From positions 1-64,000 of the forward strand of contig NZ_FOWD01000023.1 of assembly GCF_900115365.1 (NCBI RefSeq): a stretch of DNA of 64,000 nucleotides. The letters run 5' to 3'. The DNA comes from Anaerocolumna aminovalerica. GTDB lineage: Bacteria > Bacillota > Clostridia > Lachnospirales > Lachnospiraceae. Of the stretch, positions 15,616 through 25,400 are shown one piece after another. Under the pieces are notes generated by a model. The model ran no database searches. It was not told the DNA's origin and saw only the letters and a program-made list of their open reading frames with translations. Both the position numbers and the translations under genes were made by a program. Each line of letters begins with the position of its first letter. Positions within the stretch are counted from its first letter, which is position 1.

Positions 15616-17097
15616 TTAAACAAATGGATTTTCAGATTTATATAACATGGACTTCGGTTGATTAAATCCCAAGTCTTCTACTCCAAGATATTTAAATACT
15701 TCAAATAATATTCTGCCAAAATGTCCAAATGCAACTGCTCCATGGTGGGGAAAATTCTTTTCAATTAATACATGCCTATAGAACCTTCCCATTTCCGGAA
15801 TCGCAAATACACCAATGGAACCAAAGGATCTTGTAGCTACCGGTAGTACTTCACCTTCTGCAATATATGCAGCTAATTTCGTATCTGCTGTACTTTGTAA
15901 GCGGAAAAAGGTAATCTTACCTGGAATAATATCTCCCTCTAATGTACCTCTTGTAATGTTAGGTTCCTGATTCGGTTCCAATGCTCTTGCCATTATCTTT
16001 TGATTTTTCATTTCACAGAAGGAAAGTTTAGAGGAAGCTGTATTACCACAGTGGAATCCCATGAATGTATCCTTATGTGTATAATTATATTTGTCTTTAA
16101 TTTGCTCATTATACATATCTGCAGGCACCGTGTTGTTAATATCTAATAAAGTAACTGCATCATTGCTTACAACCGTTCCAATATATTCACTTAATGCACC
16201 ATAGATATCCACCTCACAAGATACCGGTATACCCATAGCTGTTAATCGGCTGTTTACATAACATGGAACGAAGCCAAATTGTGTTTGAAAGGAAGGCCAA
16301 CATTTATTAGCAAATGTTACGAATTGTCTTGAGCCTTTATGTTGTTTGATCCAATCAAGTAATGTTAATTCATATTGAGCCAGTTTGGGTAAGATTCCAG
16401 GCATTTTATTACCGGCTCCAAGTTCAGCTTCCATATTCTTCACTACTTCAGGAATACGAGGGTCATCCTTGTGATCATTAAAGGCTGCATATAAGTCTAA
16501 TTCAGAATTTTCTTCAATTTCAACACCTAAATTATATAATTGTTTAATGGGAGCATTACAAGCTAAGAAGTCCTGTGGCCGTGGTCCAAAAGAAATTATT
16601 TTTAGGTTGTTAAGACCTATAACTGACTTTGCAATGGGCACAAACTCTTCAATCATATTAGCAACTTCCTGGGCTGTTCCAACCGGATATTCGGGAATAT
16701 ATGCTTTGATATTACGTAAGTTTAAATTGTAACTGGCATTTAGCATACCACAATAAGCATCTCCCCTATCATCTAACAACTTATCTCCTGCCTCTTCCGC
16801 TGCTGCTGCAAACATAACTGGTCCCTTGAATTCTTTTGCTAATAATGTTTCTGAAGTTTCAGGTCCAAAGTTACCAAGAAAAACTACCAATGCGTTACAT
16901 CCTGCTTTATTAATTTCATCAAGTGCCTTACCCATATGTAATTCATTTTCAACCACTGTGGGACATTCATATATGTCCAGTCCCTTTTTAACATATTCAG
17001 CCACAACTGCCCCTCTTCGATTAGCAGAAAGGCTCATAGGAAAACAATCTCTGCTAACGGCTACAATTCCTAATTTTACTACTGGTATATTATCCAT
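15616..17097 (-). CDS. FucI/AraA-superfamily sugar isomerase
   Basis: A 493-residue protein of the L-fucose/L-arabinose isomerase superfamily, which interconverts aldoses and ketoses using a Mn2+ site in the cytosol. The N-terminal part has VVFLGNFGPE (about 70-79) and PVMFAAAAEE. The central part carries ALSEYIGTVVSNDAVTLLDINN, where Asp of LLDINN is the likely metal ligand, and DTFMGFHCGNTASSKL with the C-terminal metal His. The region near 440-460 reads FPHHGAVAFGHFG. It belongs to the 'isomerase-like' branch rather than to classical FucI (about 590 aa) or AraA. It follows a xylulokinase gene and an AraC regulator, so the product is probably a ketopentose for phosphorylation. The substrate is not certain. 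GGAGG stands six to seven bases upstream of the ATG. Confidence 0.85.
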   Translation of the reverse strand: MDNIPVVKLGIVAVSRDCFPMSLSANRRGAVVAEYVKKGLDIYECPTVVENELHMGKALDEINKAGCNALVVFLGNFGPETSETLLAKEFKGPVMFAAAAEEAGDKLLDDRGDAYCGMLNASYNLNLRNIKAYIPEYPVGTAQEVANMIEEFVPIAKSVIGLNNLKIISFGPRPQDFLACNAPIKQLYNLGVEIEENSELDLYAAFNDHKDDPRIPEVVKNMEAELGAGNKMPGILPKLAQYELTLLDWIKQHKGSRQFVTFANKCWPSFQTQFGFVPCYVNSRLTAMGIPVSCEVDIYGALSEYIGTVVSNDAVTLLDINNTVPADMYNEQIKDKYNYTHKDTFMGFHCGNTASSKLSFCEMKNQKIMARALEPNQEPNITRGTLEGDIIPGKITFFRLQSTADTKLAAYIAEGEVLPVATRSFGSIGVFAIPEMGRFYRHVLIEKNFPHHGAVAFGHFGRILFEVFKYLGVEDLGFNQPKSMLYKSENPFV

Positions 17098-17251
17098 ATC
17101 TTTACCTCCATCATCCAGATATTATTGTTCATTCTATTACTGTTCCCACAATCATATAAAGTGGTCATTTAACCAATTCATCTATGGTACAGATTTTAAC
17201 ACTTCTTATTACAAGATGGAAAATAATCTGTCAGCGTCTGAATAAGTTAAG

Positions 17252-18775
17252 CTATATTTCATCTAATTGCTTAAAAGTGTCTTTTAAATCAAGATATAGT
17301 TTCTTATAAATTTCATATAGTTGCTCATATTTCTCTGCATTTTCCTTAATTAGAATATTACTCTTATCTTCCTCTATTAACAAATCACATGCTTTTTCAA
17401 CACTTTCAAACATACCGGTTCCAACACCTGCAAGTATGGCCGCTCCAAGTGCCGGCCCTTCTTCTTGTTTTACAGTCTTCACTCTGCACTGATACATATC
17501 CGCCAGCATTTGTCTCCAGACTGAGCTTTTACCGCCACCACCGCATGCCATCATTTCTTCCACATAAATTCCCATTTCCTGAAGAATATGGTTACAGTCA
17601 TTTAATGAGAAAGATACACCTTCCATTATTGAACGTATCATATCTGGTTTTGTATGGATTGCGGAAAGACCAAAAAAAACACCTCTGCAATTGGGATCTA
17701 AGTGTGGAGTCCTCTCGCCCATTAAGTATGGAAGGTATATTAATTTATCCCCTCCAATTTTTGTATCCGTAACATATTTATCTAATAGATCATAAATACC
17801 CATACCTTGCTTTTCTGCTTCCCATATATAATCCTGGCAGAAATTATCTTTAAACCATTTTAATGATAAACCAGCAGCCTGAGTAACCCCCATAACATGC
17901 CAAGCACCTGGAACAGCACTACAACAAGTATGAACTCTTCCCTTGGGGTCTATGGTTAACTTACTGCTATGAGCATAAACAACACCGGATGTACCAATTG
18001 TAGTAAAGGCAGTGCCATCTCTTACGATACCTGTACCAACAGCAGCTGCAGCATTGTCACCCCCACCGCCTACTACTGCGGTTTCTTTTGTAAGGCCAGT
18101 TATTTCTGCCACTTGGGGTAATATATAGCCTGTTATCTCATAAGATTCATACACTTTTCCAAGTAAAGCTTTATCAATATTAAGTTTTTGTAAAACTTCA
18201 TCGGACCAGCAACGGTTTGGAACATCTAAAAGCTGCATTCCGCTTGCATCAGATACCTCTGTTGCAAATTCACCGGTTAATACATATCTGATATAATCTT
18301 TCGGCAATAAAATATGTTTACATTTTTTATAATTATCAGGTTCATTTTTCTTTATCCAAAGTATTTTTGCAGCAGTCCAGCCAGTCAGGGCAGGATTTGC
18401 GGTAATTTCAATTAAACGTTCTCTTCCAATAATACGATTCAAATCCTCCACTTCTGCTCCGGTCCTCTGGTCACACCAAATAATAGAAGGACGAATTACC
18501 TCACCATTTTTATCAAGCATTACAAGTCCGTGCATTTGACCAGATAAGCCAATACCCTTAATCCTTTCCGCTTTTACTCCTGATATACGTATAACTTTTT
18601 TTAATGTTTCAAGAGTGGCATCCTTCCAATCTTCGGGATTTTGTTCTGCCCAACCATTCTTTGGCTGATATAGAGGATATTCTTTTGACTCAAATGCAAT
18701 CACAGATCCCTTTTCATCAAAAAGAACTGTTTTCGTAGCTGATGTTCCCACATCAATGCCAATTAAATAGTTCAT
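17252..18775 (-). CDS. xylB: Xylulokinase
   Basis: A cytosolic FGGY-family kinase, 507 aa, typical for XylB, which phosphorylates D-xylulose to xylulose-5-phosphate for the pentose phosphate pathway. Marks: GIDVGTSATKTVLFD at the N terminus, GWAEQNPEDW, SGQMHGLVMLD (about 75-85), SIIWCDQRT, GGGGDNAAAAVG and the C-terminal ACGGGGKSSVWRQMLADM. The start at 18775 (MNYLIGID) has AGGAGG six bases upstream; the open frame extends to 18796 without a better site. The gene is between an AraC regulator and the isomerase, with a 154-base gap to the latter. No classical xylA is present, so the isomerase next door may feed it. Confidence 0.93.
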   Translation of the reverse strand: MNYLIGIDVGTSATKTVLFDEKGSVIAFESKEYPLYQPKNGWAEQNPEDWKDATLETLKKVIRISGVKAERIKGIGLSGQMHGLVMLDKNGEVIRPSIIWCDQRTGAEVEDLNRIIGRERLIEITANPALTGWTAAKILWIKKNEPDNYKKCKHILLPKDYIRYVLTGEFATEVSDASGMQLLDVPNRCWSDEVLQKLNIDKALLGKVYESYEITGYILPQVAEITGLTKETAVVGGGGDNAAAAVGTGIVRDGTAFTTIGTSGVVYAHSSKLTIDPKGRVHTCCSAVPGAWHVMGVTQAAGLSLKWFKDNFCQDYIWEAEKQGMGIYDLLDKYVTDTKIGGDKLIYLPYLMGERTPHLDPNCRGVFFGLSAIHTKPDMIRSIMEGVSFSLNDCNHILQEMGIYVEEMMACGGGGKSSVWRQMLADMYQCRVKTVKQEEGPALGAAILAGVGTGMFESVEKACDLLIEEDKSNILIKENAEKYEQLYEIYKKLYLDLKDTFKQLDEI

Positions 18776-18864
18776 ATTTTGCCTCCTTATTATCAACTCA
18801 CTGTATAAGGTTCATTATATAATACTATTAATTGTATTTCGTCCTTAAACTTATCATATCAATG

Positions 18865-19707
18865 TCACTTTCTTGTTATTTCTTTTAACTTTAATTTTTT
18901 TCGGTATTCACTTGGAGGATATCCGTATCTTTTCTTAAACTCTTTAGAAAAAGCCTTGCTATTTGGAAAACCATGATTCATTGCAATATCACTGATATAC
19001 AAATCCGTATTTACTAACTCCCGATACCCATATTCAACACGAATGTTTTGTAGATAGGCTTTATAATTCACTTTCCCGTATATCTTAAATAATTTTGATA
19101 AATATGTAGGTGAAAAGCCAAATGTCTCGGCAACACTTTCCAAGGAAATTTCCTGATTATAATTCTCTTTAATATATTCTGTTATTTTTGATAACCGATT
19201 TAAGTTTTTATTCTGTCTTAAAACTTCTTTATCTAAGTTATTTTCTTTATATCCAGTAATCAAAATATGCAGAAGTTCATAGAAATGGCTTTTTACAATT
19301 AACTCATAACCGTATTTTTTTTCCTCGTATATTCTCCACATTTTAGAGATAAGATCCACAATTTTATTATCCTGTTTTGGATTGCTTCTCCTAAAACCAA
19401 TATATTGGTCTTCCTCCCAATATGCTTCAAAAGTCTTAATTGGAATCTGTAAGACAATTGTAATATTGGGGTTCGGAACTACAACAGAATGGATTTCATT
19501 AGAATTAACCAATGTAAACTGATTCTTTTCTAATGGAAAAAATGTAGCATTAATATAAAAATCAATTTTTCCTTCCAGAACTAAAAATATTTCTATCGAC
19601 CTGTGCCAATGTTTTATTACTTTATAATTACCTTTGTATCCTTCAAAAAGAAACATACGAAAAGGTAAATCCTCATTGGGCAGCACGATCTCATGTTTAA
19701 AATCCAT
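18865..19707 (-). CDS. AraC-family transcriptional regulator
   Basis: A 280-residue regulator with an N-terminal cupin-like ligand domain (about 20-110; WHRSIEIFLVLEGKIDF, VNSNEIHSVVVPNPN) and a C-terminal double helix-turn-helix (about 185-275). The second DNA-binding helix is followed by the family signature PNSKAFSKEFKKRYGYPPSEYRK. It precedes xylB and the isomerase in the same direction, with 89 bases to xylB, so it is probably the local sugar-responsive activator. AGGTGA stands seven bases before the ATG. The effector is unknown, likely a pentose or related sugar. Confidence 0.9.
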   Translation of the reverse strand: MDFKHEIVLPNEDLPFRMFLFEGYKGNYKVIKHWHRSIEIFLVLEGKIDFYINATFFPLEKNQFTLVNSNEIHSVVVPNPNITIVLQIPIKTFEAYWEEDQYIGFRRSNPKQDNKIVDLISKMWRIYEEKKYGYELIVKSHFYELLHILITGYKENNLDKEVLRQNKNLNRLSKITEYIKENYNQEISLESVAETFGFSPTYLSKLFKIYGKVNYKAYLQNIRVEYGYRELVNTDLYISDIAMNHGFPNSKAFSKEFKKRYGYPPSEYRKKLKLKEITRK

Positions 19708-20262
19708 CTCTATCTCACCTGCCTGTCATAATTTTCAATTCAATCTATCTACAATTCATTCTATCATAATAATAATATCCACACAATTATTACTGATTCT
19801 ATCGCTCTTAGTTGAACGAAACTCAATACATCTCAATTTTTATCCCAAAAAATATAGGTATCTGCTGCTATTTTACATGTAGATATTATCCATACTGTTG
19901 TCTTGTATAAATTCTGCTACATGACTTGATTGCATAATTAATAAGCTTAAGAATGTTATTAATCCTTTTAAACATTCTTAAACTCCATGTATAACAAAAT
20001 ATTTAATTCTGATGTATTATGAATATATATTAGATTATTTGAGGAATTTGTTTTTTGAACAGTAGAATTTTAAGATTTATTTTCCCATGGAATTGTATCT
20101 GGGTGCTAAGCTGTAATTGAATAGAGAATATGTAAAATGACAAAGCTGTTCCTAATTCTTCTGAGGATAAATCCAGCAAAGCTGAATTTATCCAGCTCTA
20201 CTGAATTTATTTTTATACTCAGAATTTAAAAAGAAATATTTATATCTACATATTGTAAGAAG
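19708..20262. other. 555-base AT-rich intergenic region with a short hairpin
   Basis: No gene or tRNA is seen. The only clear structure is a 13-base stem with a three-base loop (20165-20193, GGATAAATCCAGC / GCTGAATTTATCC, one mismatch). It is about 70 bases after the ileS stop on the minus strand but lacks a T tract. It may still end or protect the ileS transcript. Confidence 0.5.
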
Positions 20263-23200
20263 TTATTGTATTTTTTCCACTCCAAGGGTTACATCCTCAC
20301 CGTTTAGGTTCCATTCTTTTGTATACCCTTTCACATTATCAAAGACCATATCATCAGCCATTACTTCTGATTTGATTTCTTCTGCATTTTTCTCCATAAT
20401 ATCTTTAACCTTATCATTTCCAGCATGAGATACTACGATGTGGTCCATAACTTCGAAACCGGCATCTTTTCTCATAGTCTGAATCTTACTGATAATTTCT
20501 CTTACAAAGCCTTCTTCAATAAGTTCAGGAGTCAGTTTGGTATCTAAAACTACAGTAACACCATTATAGGAATCAGATATAAAGCCGTCCATCTGGGCAG
20601 TTTCAATTAGTAAATCCTCTTTCTCCAGGAACGCTTCATTTCCTTCTAATAGTACTTTAAGTCCTCCGGTAGCATTAATTTCATCCATGGCTTTATTACC
20701 GTCTAATTCTGAAAGGATTTGTTTAATTTGTCCGATATGCTTACCGAATTTAGGCCCTAAAGTCTTTAACTGTGGTTTGAAACTGTAGGAAGTGAAATTT
20801 CTTACATCATCGGTAAAGGTTACTTTTTTTACGTTTAATTCATCTTCAATGATTTCGGTAAAGAATGAAGGTAAGCCTTTTACGCTGTTTCCTGCTTCAT
20901 CGGTGTAAGCAAAATCGGATTTTACATACATATTTCCAATTGGCTGTCTGTTCTTAATGTTAGCAGCATTTCTACAGGAACGTCCAAGCACAACAATTTC
21001 AAGAAGTTCTTCCATGTTCTTTTCAAGTTCTTTATCAATGTAAGCTTCGTTACAGGTTGGATATAAACATAAATGAATGCTTTCCGGTGCAGTCTTATCC
21101 AGATTTAAAACTAAGTTGCGGTAAATGTCCTCTGTCATAAAAGGAATATAAGGTGCTGACACTTTTGCCAATGTAACAAGAGAAGTGTAAAGAGTCATAT
21201 AAGCATTGATCTTATCCTGTTCCATTCCCTTTGCCCAGAAGCGTTCTCTGCTTCGTCTTACGTACCAGTTACTTAATTCATCTGCAAAATTGTCAAGCAC
21301 TCTGGCACCCTCTGTGATTCTATAATTTTCAAGGTGTTCATCCACTGTCTTAACTACGGTATTTAACTTAGATAACAGCCATTTATCCATAACAGATAGT
21401 TTATGGTAATCTAAAGTATATTTAGTAGGATCAAATTCATCTATGTTGGCATAAAGCACATAGAAGGCATAAGTGTTCCAGAAGGTTCCCATGAACTTTC
21501 TCTGGCCTTCTGTTACGGCACCACCGTAGAAACGGTTTGGAAGCCATAATGCACTGTTAATGGAGAAATACCAGCGAATAGCGTCAGCGCCGTATTCTGC
21601 CAATGCATCAAATGGATCTACCGCATTTCCTTTGGACTTAGACATCTTTTGTCCGTTCTCATCCTGAACGTGTCCAAGAACGATTACGTTCTTAAAGGAA
21701 GACTTATTAAAGATTAAAGTAGAGATTGCCAGTAAGGAGTAGAACCATCCTCTTGTCTGGTCAACTGCTTCACTAATAAAGTCTGCCGGGAAATTGGCAT
21801 CAAATAATTCTTTGTTTTCAAATGGATAATGCCACTGTGCAAATGGCATGGAACCGGAGTCAAACCAACAGTCAATAACCGGTTTTACTCTGTGCATTTC
21901 CTTACCGCACTCCGGACATTTGATGGTAACAGCATCAATAAATGGTCTGTGTAATTCAACATTATCAGGGCAGTTATCGGACATGGATTTTAATTCGGCT
22001 ATGCTTCCGATTGCATGTCTGTGTCCGTCTTCACATTCCCAGATATTTAGAGGCGTACCCCAATAACGGTCACGGCTGATGCCCCAATCCTGTACATTCT
22101 TAATCCAGTCCCCAAAACGTCCTTTACCGATGTTGTCCGGCATCCAGTTAATAGTATTATTATTGGCAATTAAGTCATCTTTTACTGCTGTCATCTTAAT
22201 GAACCAGGAATCCCTTGCATAATAGATTAATGGCGTATCACATCTCCAGCAGAATGGATAACTATGTTCAAATTTCAGAACTTTAAATAACAAGCCTTTT
22301 TCTTTTAAATTTCTCATGATACCTTCATCGGCTTTTTTGCAGAACATTCCTGCAAAATCAGTTACTTCCGGTTTAAATTCACCTTTTGCATCTACCAATT
22401 GTACAAATGGCAGGTCGTATCTGTTACCAACATTGGCATCGTCTTGACCAAAAGCAGGTGCAATATGAACTACACCGGTACCATCTGTTAAAGTTACATA
22501 AGTATCACAAGTTACATAATAAGCCTTTTTATCCGGTGTTACATAATCAAATAATGGCTCATATTCTTTATATTCCAAGTCAGTTCCTACATAAGATTCG
22601 ATTATGGTATAATCGCCTTCAATTACGGAAAGAAGAGCTTTAGCCAGAATATATTTTTCAGTCTTTACAGGTACTTTGTCTTCTTCTTTGCTATCTGCTT
22701 TTATGATATCGCCTTTGCTGTTTAAGTTTACTTCCACTTTTACGTAGGTTTCATTTGGATTTACACAAAGTGCTACGTTGGAAGGAAGTGTCCAGGGAGT
22801 CGTTGTCCAAGCTAAAATATACTCATTATCTGCTCCCTTTACTTTAAATTTAGCAATTGCTGATTTTTCTTTAACATCTTTATAACCTTGGGCCACTTCG
22901 TGACTGGATAAAGGTGTTCCGCACCTTGGGCAGTAAGGTACAATCTTAAAGCCTTTGTACAATAATCCTTTTTCCCAGATTTGTTTCAAAGCCCACCACT
23001 CGGACTCAATAAAGTCATTTTCATAAGTTACATAAGGATCCTCCATATCCGCCCAGTAACCTACTGTGCCGGAGAAGTCTTCCCACATGCCTTTGTATTT
23101 CCATACGCTTTCCTTACATTCATGAATAAATGGTGCTAAACCATATGCTTCAATCTGTTCTTTTCCGTCTAAGCCTAATTTTTTCTCCACTTCCAGTTCA

Positions 23201-23475
23201 ACAGGAAGTCCATGGGTATCCCAGCCTGCTTTACGCAGCACGTTATAACCTTTCATGGTTCTATATCTGGGGATAATGTCCTTAACAACTCTTGTTAATA
23301 CATGACCGATATGAGGCTTACCATTGGCGGTGGGGGGTCCGTCATAAAAGGTATAATTCTTACCTTTCTTTCTTTCTTCTACTGTTTTCTTAAAAATATC
23401 ATTATCTTTCCAAAACTTTAAAACATCTTTCTCACGTTCAACAAAGTTTAAATTGGTTGATACTTTATTGTACAT
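20263..23475 (-). CDS. ileS: Isoleucyl-tRNA synthetase, type 2 (eukaryote-like)
   Basis: Class I synthetase, 1070 aa, that attaches Ile to tRNA-Ile. The HIGH motif is GKPHIGHVL (near residue 52-60) and KMSKS is QKMSKSKGNAVDP (near 610). The editing domain between them starts with LAWTTTPWTLPSN. The length, the sequence TPLSSHEVAQGYKDV after PYCPRCG, and the long C-terminal part without the terminal zinc motif of B. subtilis IleRS place it in the type-2, eukaryote-like IleRS group. Members of that group often resist mupirocin; that is family knowledge, not shown here. The start at 23475 follows AAAGGAGGAAATTAA. A T-box leader with specifier ATC precedes it. Confidence 0.95.
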   Translation of the reverse strand: MYNKVSTNLNFVEREKDVLKFWKDNDIFKKTVEERKKGKNYTFYDGPPTANGKPHIGHVLTRVVKDIIPRYRTMKGYNVLRKAGWDTHGLPVELEVEKKLGLDGKEQIEAYGLAPFIHECKESVWKYKGMWEDFSGTVGYWADMEDPYVTYENDFIESEWWALKQIWEKGLLYKGFKIVPYCPRCGTPLSSHEVAQGYKDVKEKSAIAKFKVKGADNEYILAWTTTPWTLPSNVALCVNPNETYVKVEVNLNSKGDIIKADSKEEDKVPVKTEKYILAKALLSVIEGDYTIIESYVGTDLEYKEYEPLFDYVTPDKKAYYVTCDTYVTLTDGTGVVHIAPAFGQDDANVGNRYDLPFVQLVDAKGEFKPEVTDFAGMFCKKADEGIMRNLKEKGLLFKVLKFEHSYPFCWRCDTPLIYYARDSWFIKMTAVKDDLIANNNTINWMPDNIGKGRFGDWIKNVQDWGISRDRYWGTPLNIWECEDGHRHAIGSIAELKSMSDNCPDNVELHRPFIDAVTIKCPECGKEMHRVKPVIDCWFDSGSMPFAQWHYPFENKELFDANFPADFISEAVDQTRGWFYSLLAISTLIFNKSSFKNVIVLGHVQDENGQKMSKSKGNAVDPFDALAEYGADAIRWYFSINSALWLPNRFYGGAVTEGQRKFMGTFWNTYAFYVLYANIDEFDPTKYTLDYHKLSVMDKWLLSKLNTVVKTVDEHLENYRITEGARVLDNFADELSNWYVRRSRERFWAKGMEQDKINAYMTLYTSLVTLAKVSAPYIPFMTEDIYRNLVLNLDKTAPESIHLCLYPTCNEAYIDKELEKNMEELLEIVVLGRSCRNAANIKNRQPIGNMYVKSDFAYTDEAGNSVKGLPSFFTEIIEDELNVKKVTFTDDVRNFTSYSFKPQLKTLGPKFGKHIGQIKQILSELDGNKAMDEINATGGLKVLLEGNEAFLEKEDLLIETAQMDGFISDSYNGVTVVLDTKLTPELIEEGFVREIISKIQTMRKDAGFEVMDHIVVSHAGNDKVKDIMEKNAEEIKSEVMADDMVFDNVKGYTKEWNLNGEDVTLGVEKIQ

Positions 23476-23586
23476 TTAATTTCCTCCTTTTATAATACAA
23501 TCCCCTAATACATTAATGTTAATACATTAGGGGCTAATATAATCCTTAACACAGCAGCTGCAACAATACCTTTACTGCTAATAAAA

Positions 23587-23885
23587 AAGCTCTCATCCAT
23601 AAACAGGATGAGAGCATGTTTGCTTCATTATACCACCTATTTACATACGTACTTTGTGGTTTAACCAGCTCCTATATACATAATAGTCTGCTGTAAGTTT
23701 TGACCACTTTAAGTCATAATATGCTTCCATATAACGGTGGACACCGGCTCAGCTTACTTATCCCAAAACTTTCAGCCTGCAACTTAGGAGTGATTTTCAG
23801 AATCTGCTACTTGTGTTAGACTTTCACCCTCTCTAACTCGCTTTACCTTTTGCTAAAGATTCCTACTCTCTCCATCATAGTTTTT
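23587..23885 (-). promoter_or_regulatory. T-box leader of ileS (tRNA-Ile sensing)
   Basis: On the minus strand the leader begins with the stem I region (GATGGAGAGAGTAGG, then GAGGGTGAAAG). The specifier ATC is at 23792-23794 in the context GAAAATCACTCC, the usual position for Ile. The T-box core reads AGGTGGTA (23631-23638), and a terminator with stem GCTCTCATCC / GGATGAGAGC and a T tract ends at 23583-23615. Uncharged tRNA-Ile should stabilise the antiterminator and allow ileS transcription. The core is somewhat degenerate against the AGGGTGGTACCGCG consensus. Confidence 0.88.
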
Positions 23886-23910
23886 GTGATTTTCAATTTG
23901 TATTGTGTTT

Positions 23911-23939
23911 ATGATAGTATAGAAATTTCTAATTGTCAA
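23911..23939 (-). promoter_or_regulatory. SigA-type promoter of the ileS T-box transcript
   Basis: On the minus strand, a perfect TTGACA (23934-23939) and TATCAT (23911-23916) with 17 bases between. Transcription would start some 20 bases before the T-box stem I. Confidence 0.7.
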
Positions 23940-23962
23940 TGACATTTTTAAACAATTAAATT

Positions 23963-25282
23963 TTATTCTCCCGTTATGGGAGTTACTGTAGATTCCGGTA
24001 TCTCATTGGTATTGGAATCTGCCGGAAAATCAGTTTCTCCTTCTGTACCGCCATTTGGATCCGGGGTTGGTGTGGGAGTTGTATTCTGACCGTCTTCCGG
24101 TTCCTGGCCGGCATTTGGATCTTTATTTTCTTCTTCCTTGCCGGTATTCTCATTGCCTTTATTAGGATCTTTGGAACCGTCTTTTATATCCTCTTTGCCG
24201 GTATTATCTCCATTCGTTTTATCTTTATCCGGTTTGCCTTTATTTTTATCCGGCTTTGAACCCTCTTCTTTATCGTCCTTTTTCTTATCTTTATCTTCAG
24301 AAGCTTCCTCATCTTCTTTATCTTTCCCGTCTTCCTTTTCAGGAGCTACAGGAGGAGTTGGAGTTACTTTAGGCTTATTCTTTACATCATCTAAATCGAT
24401 TCCGTAGTCTACCAGGTTGTCGTAGCTAATAGAGTCCGAATAATCGAAAGAAGGTTCAAAGCCATAATATTCTTCTAAAGTTAAATCATTTTTATAAAGG
24501 AATGTTGCTAAATCTTTACCTACATATCGAATATGCCAGGGTTCATATGAATATCCGGTAATTTTGGATTTCCCCTCCGGAAAACGTATTATGTAACCAT
24601 AATGGTGGGCATTTTCCGCCAACCATTTTCCTTCTGCCGTTTCTGCAAAGGAACTGTCTAATCGGTAGTTTACCGATTTTGAAGAAACGTCTATGGATAA
24701 ACCGGTCTGATGTTCACTATAGCCTGGAACAGCAGAATATTTAGAGGTATGTTCCATTCCTTTTGTCCGCACATTATTTGTAAATATCTCATATTGTCTT
24801 TGGTAAGAGCGGTAGCCGGATACACCACAAAGGATAATATCTTCTTTAGCTGCACCCTCAAATAACTCTTCCAATGCTTTCCCAGCCTCAGACCTCATTT
24901 GCTTTTTTTCATCAAAATGGTTGAAATTAAAATACACATTGGGAACTACAAGATCTTCCGGAATATATTCCTCAGGAAGGCGCAGTTCTTTGTTTACAAG
25001 AGCTGTAATACTGCTTGGTGTGGTGTCTAATTTAGCCGGTACGGTAAAAATCACATCTTCTGATTTCCCCAAGTCCCTTCCCTCCGATTTATGGGCATTT
25101 ATATAATCATATCCCGATTTAGAATCCGGATCTTCATCATCAAAATAATGTTCATATGCAAAGGTTGCTTCACTGGCCTGTGAAAGAAATGCAATTGATG
25201 CATAGGATAAGGTAATTATAATAGCAATAGGAGCACCCACGATTACCACTTTTCTCATTAGTCTTTTTCTTCTTCTCTTCAT
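23963..25282 (-). CDS. VanY-like D-alanyl-D-alanine carboxypeptidase, membrane anchored (M15B)
   Basis: A 439-residue cell-wall enzyme. A basic N terminus (MKRRRKRLMRK) leads into one transmembrane helix (about 12-33). A stalk is followed by the M15B peptidase domain (about 115-290) with its zinc motifs: SEHQTGLSIDV near residue 190 (SxHxxGxAxD) and EPWHIRYVG near 250 (ExxHxRY). Both are intact, so it should cut the terminal D-Ala from peptidoglycan stem peptides. Residues 310-439 form a Pro/Lys/Asp/Glu-rich low-complexity tail with many DK, KD and TPTP units, likely to span or bind the wall. No glycopeptide resistance genes are near, so a housekeeping wall-trimming role is likely. Confidence 0.88.
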   Translation of the reverse strand: MKRRRKRLMRKVVIVGAPIAIIITLSYASIAFLSQASEATFAYEHYFDDEDPDSKSGYDYINAHKSEGRDLGKSEDVIFTVPAKLDTTPSSITALVNKELRLPEEYIPEDLVVPNVYFNFNHFDEKKQMRSEAGKALEELFEGAAKEDIILCGVSGYRSYQRQYEIFTNNVRTKGMEHTSKYSAVPGYSEHQTGLSIDVSSKSVNYRLDSSFAETAEGKWLAENAHHYGYIIRFPEGKSKITGYSYEPWHIRYVGKDLATFLYKNDLTLEEYYGFEPSFDYSDSISYDNLVDYGIDLDDVKNKPKVTPTPPVAPEKEDGKDKEDEEASEDKDKKKDDKEEGSKPDKNKGKPDKDKTNGDNTGKEDIKDGSKDPNKGNENTGKEEENKDPNAGQEPEDGQNTTPTPTPDPNGGTEGETDFPADSNTNEIPESTVTPITGE

Positions 25283-25400
25283 AGTTGCACCTCAAATAAT
25301 CATTCATCTAACAACATGTGGCTGCTTTTTTAAATACATTATACCACAAATAGTCTAAAAATCCACATTAATGTAAAAAATAGTACATAGTATTTACTGG

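Noticed and set aside
24138-24407. Ser/Leu/Phe-rich plus-strand frame opposite the VanY tail
   Set aside because: It is the antisense of the low-complexity Lys/Asp/Glu/Pro tail and has no start signals.
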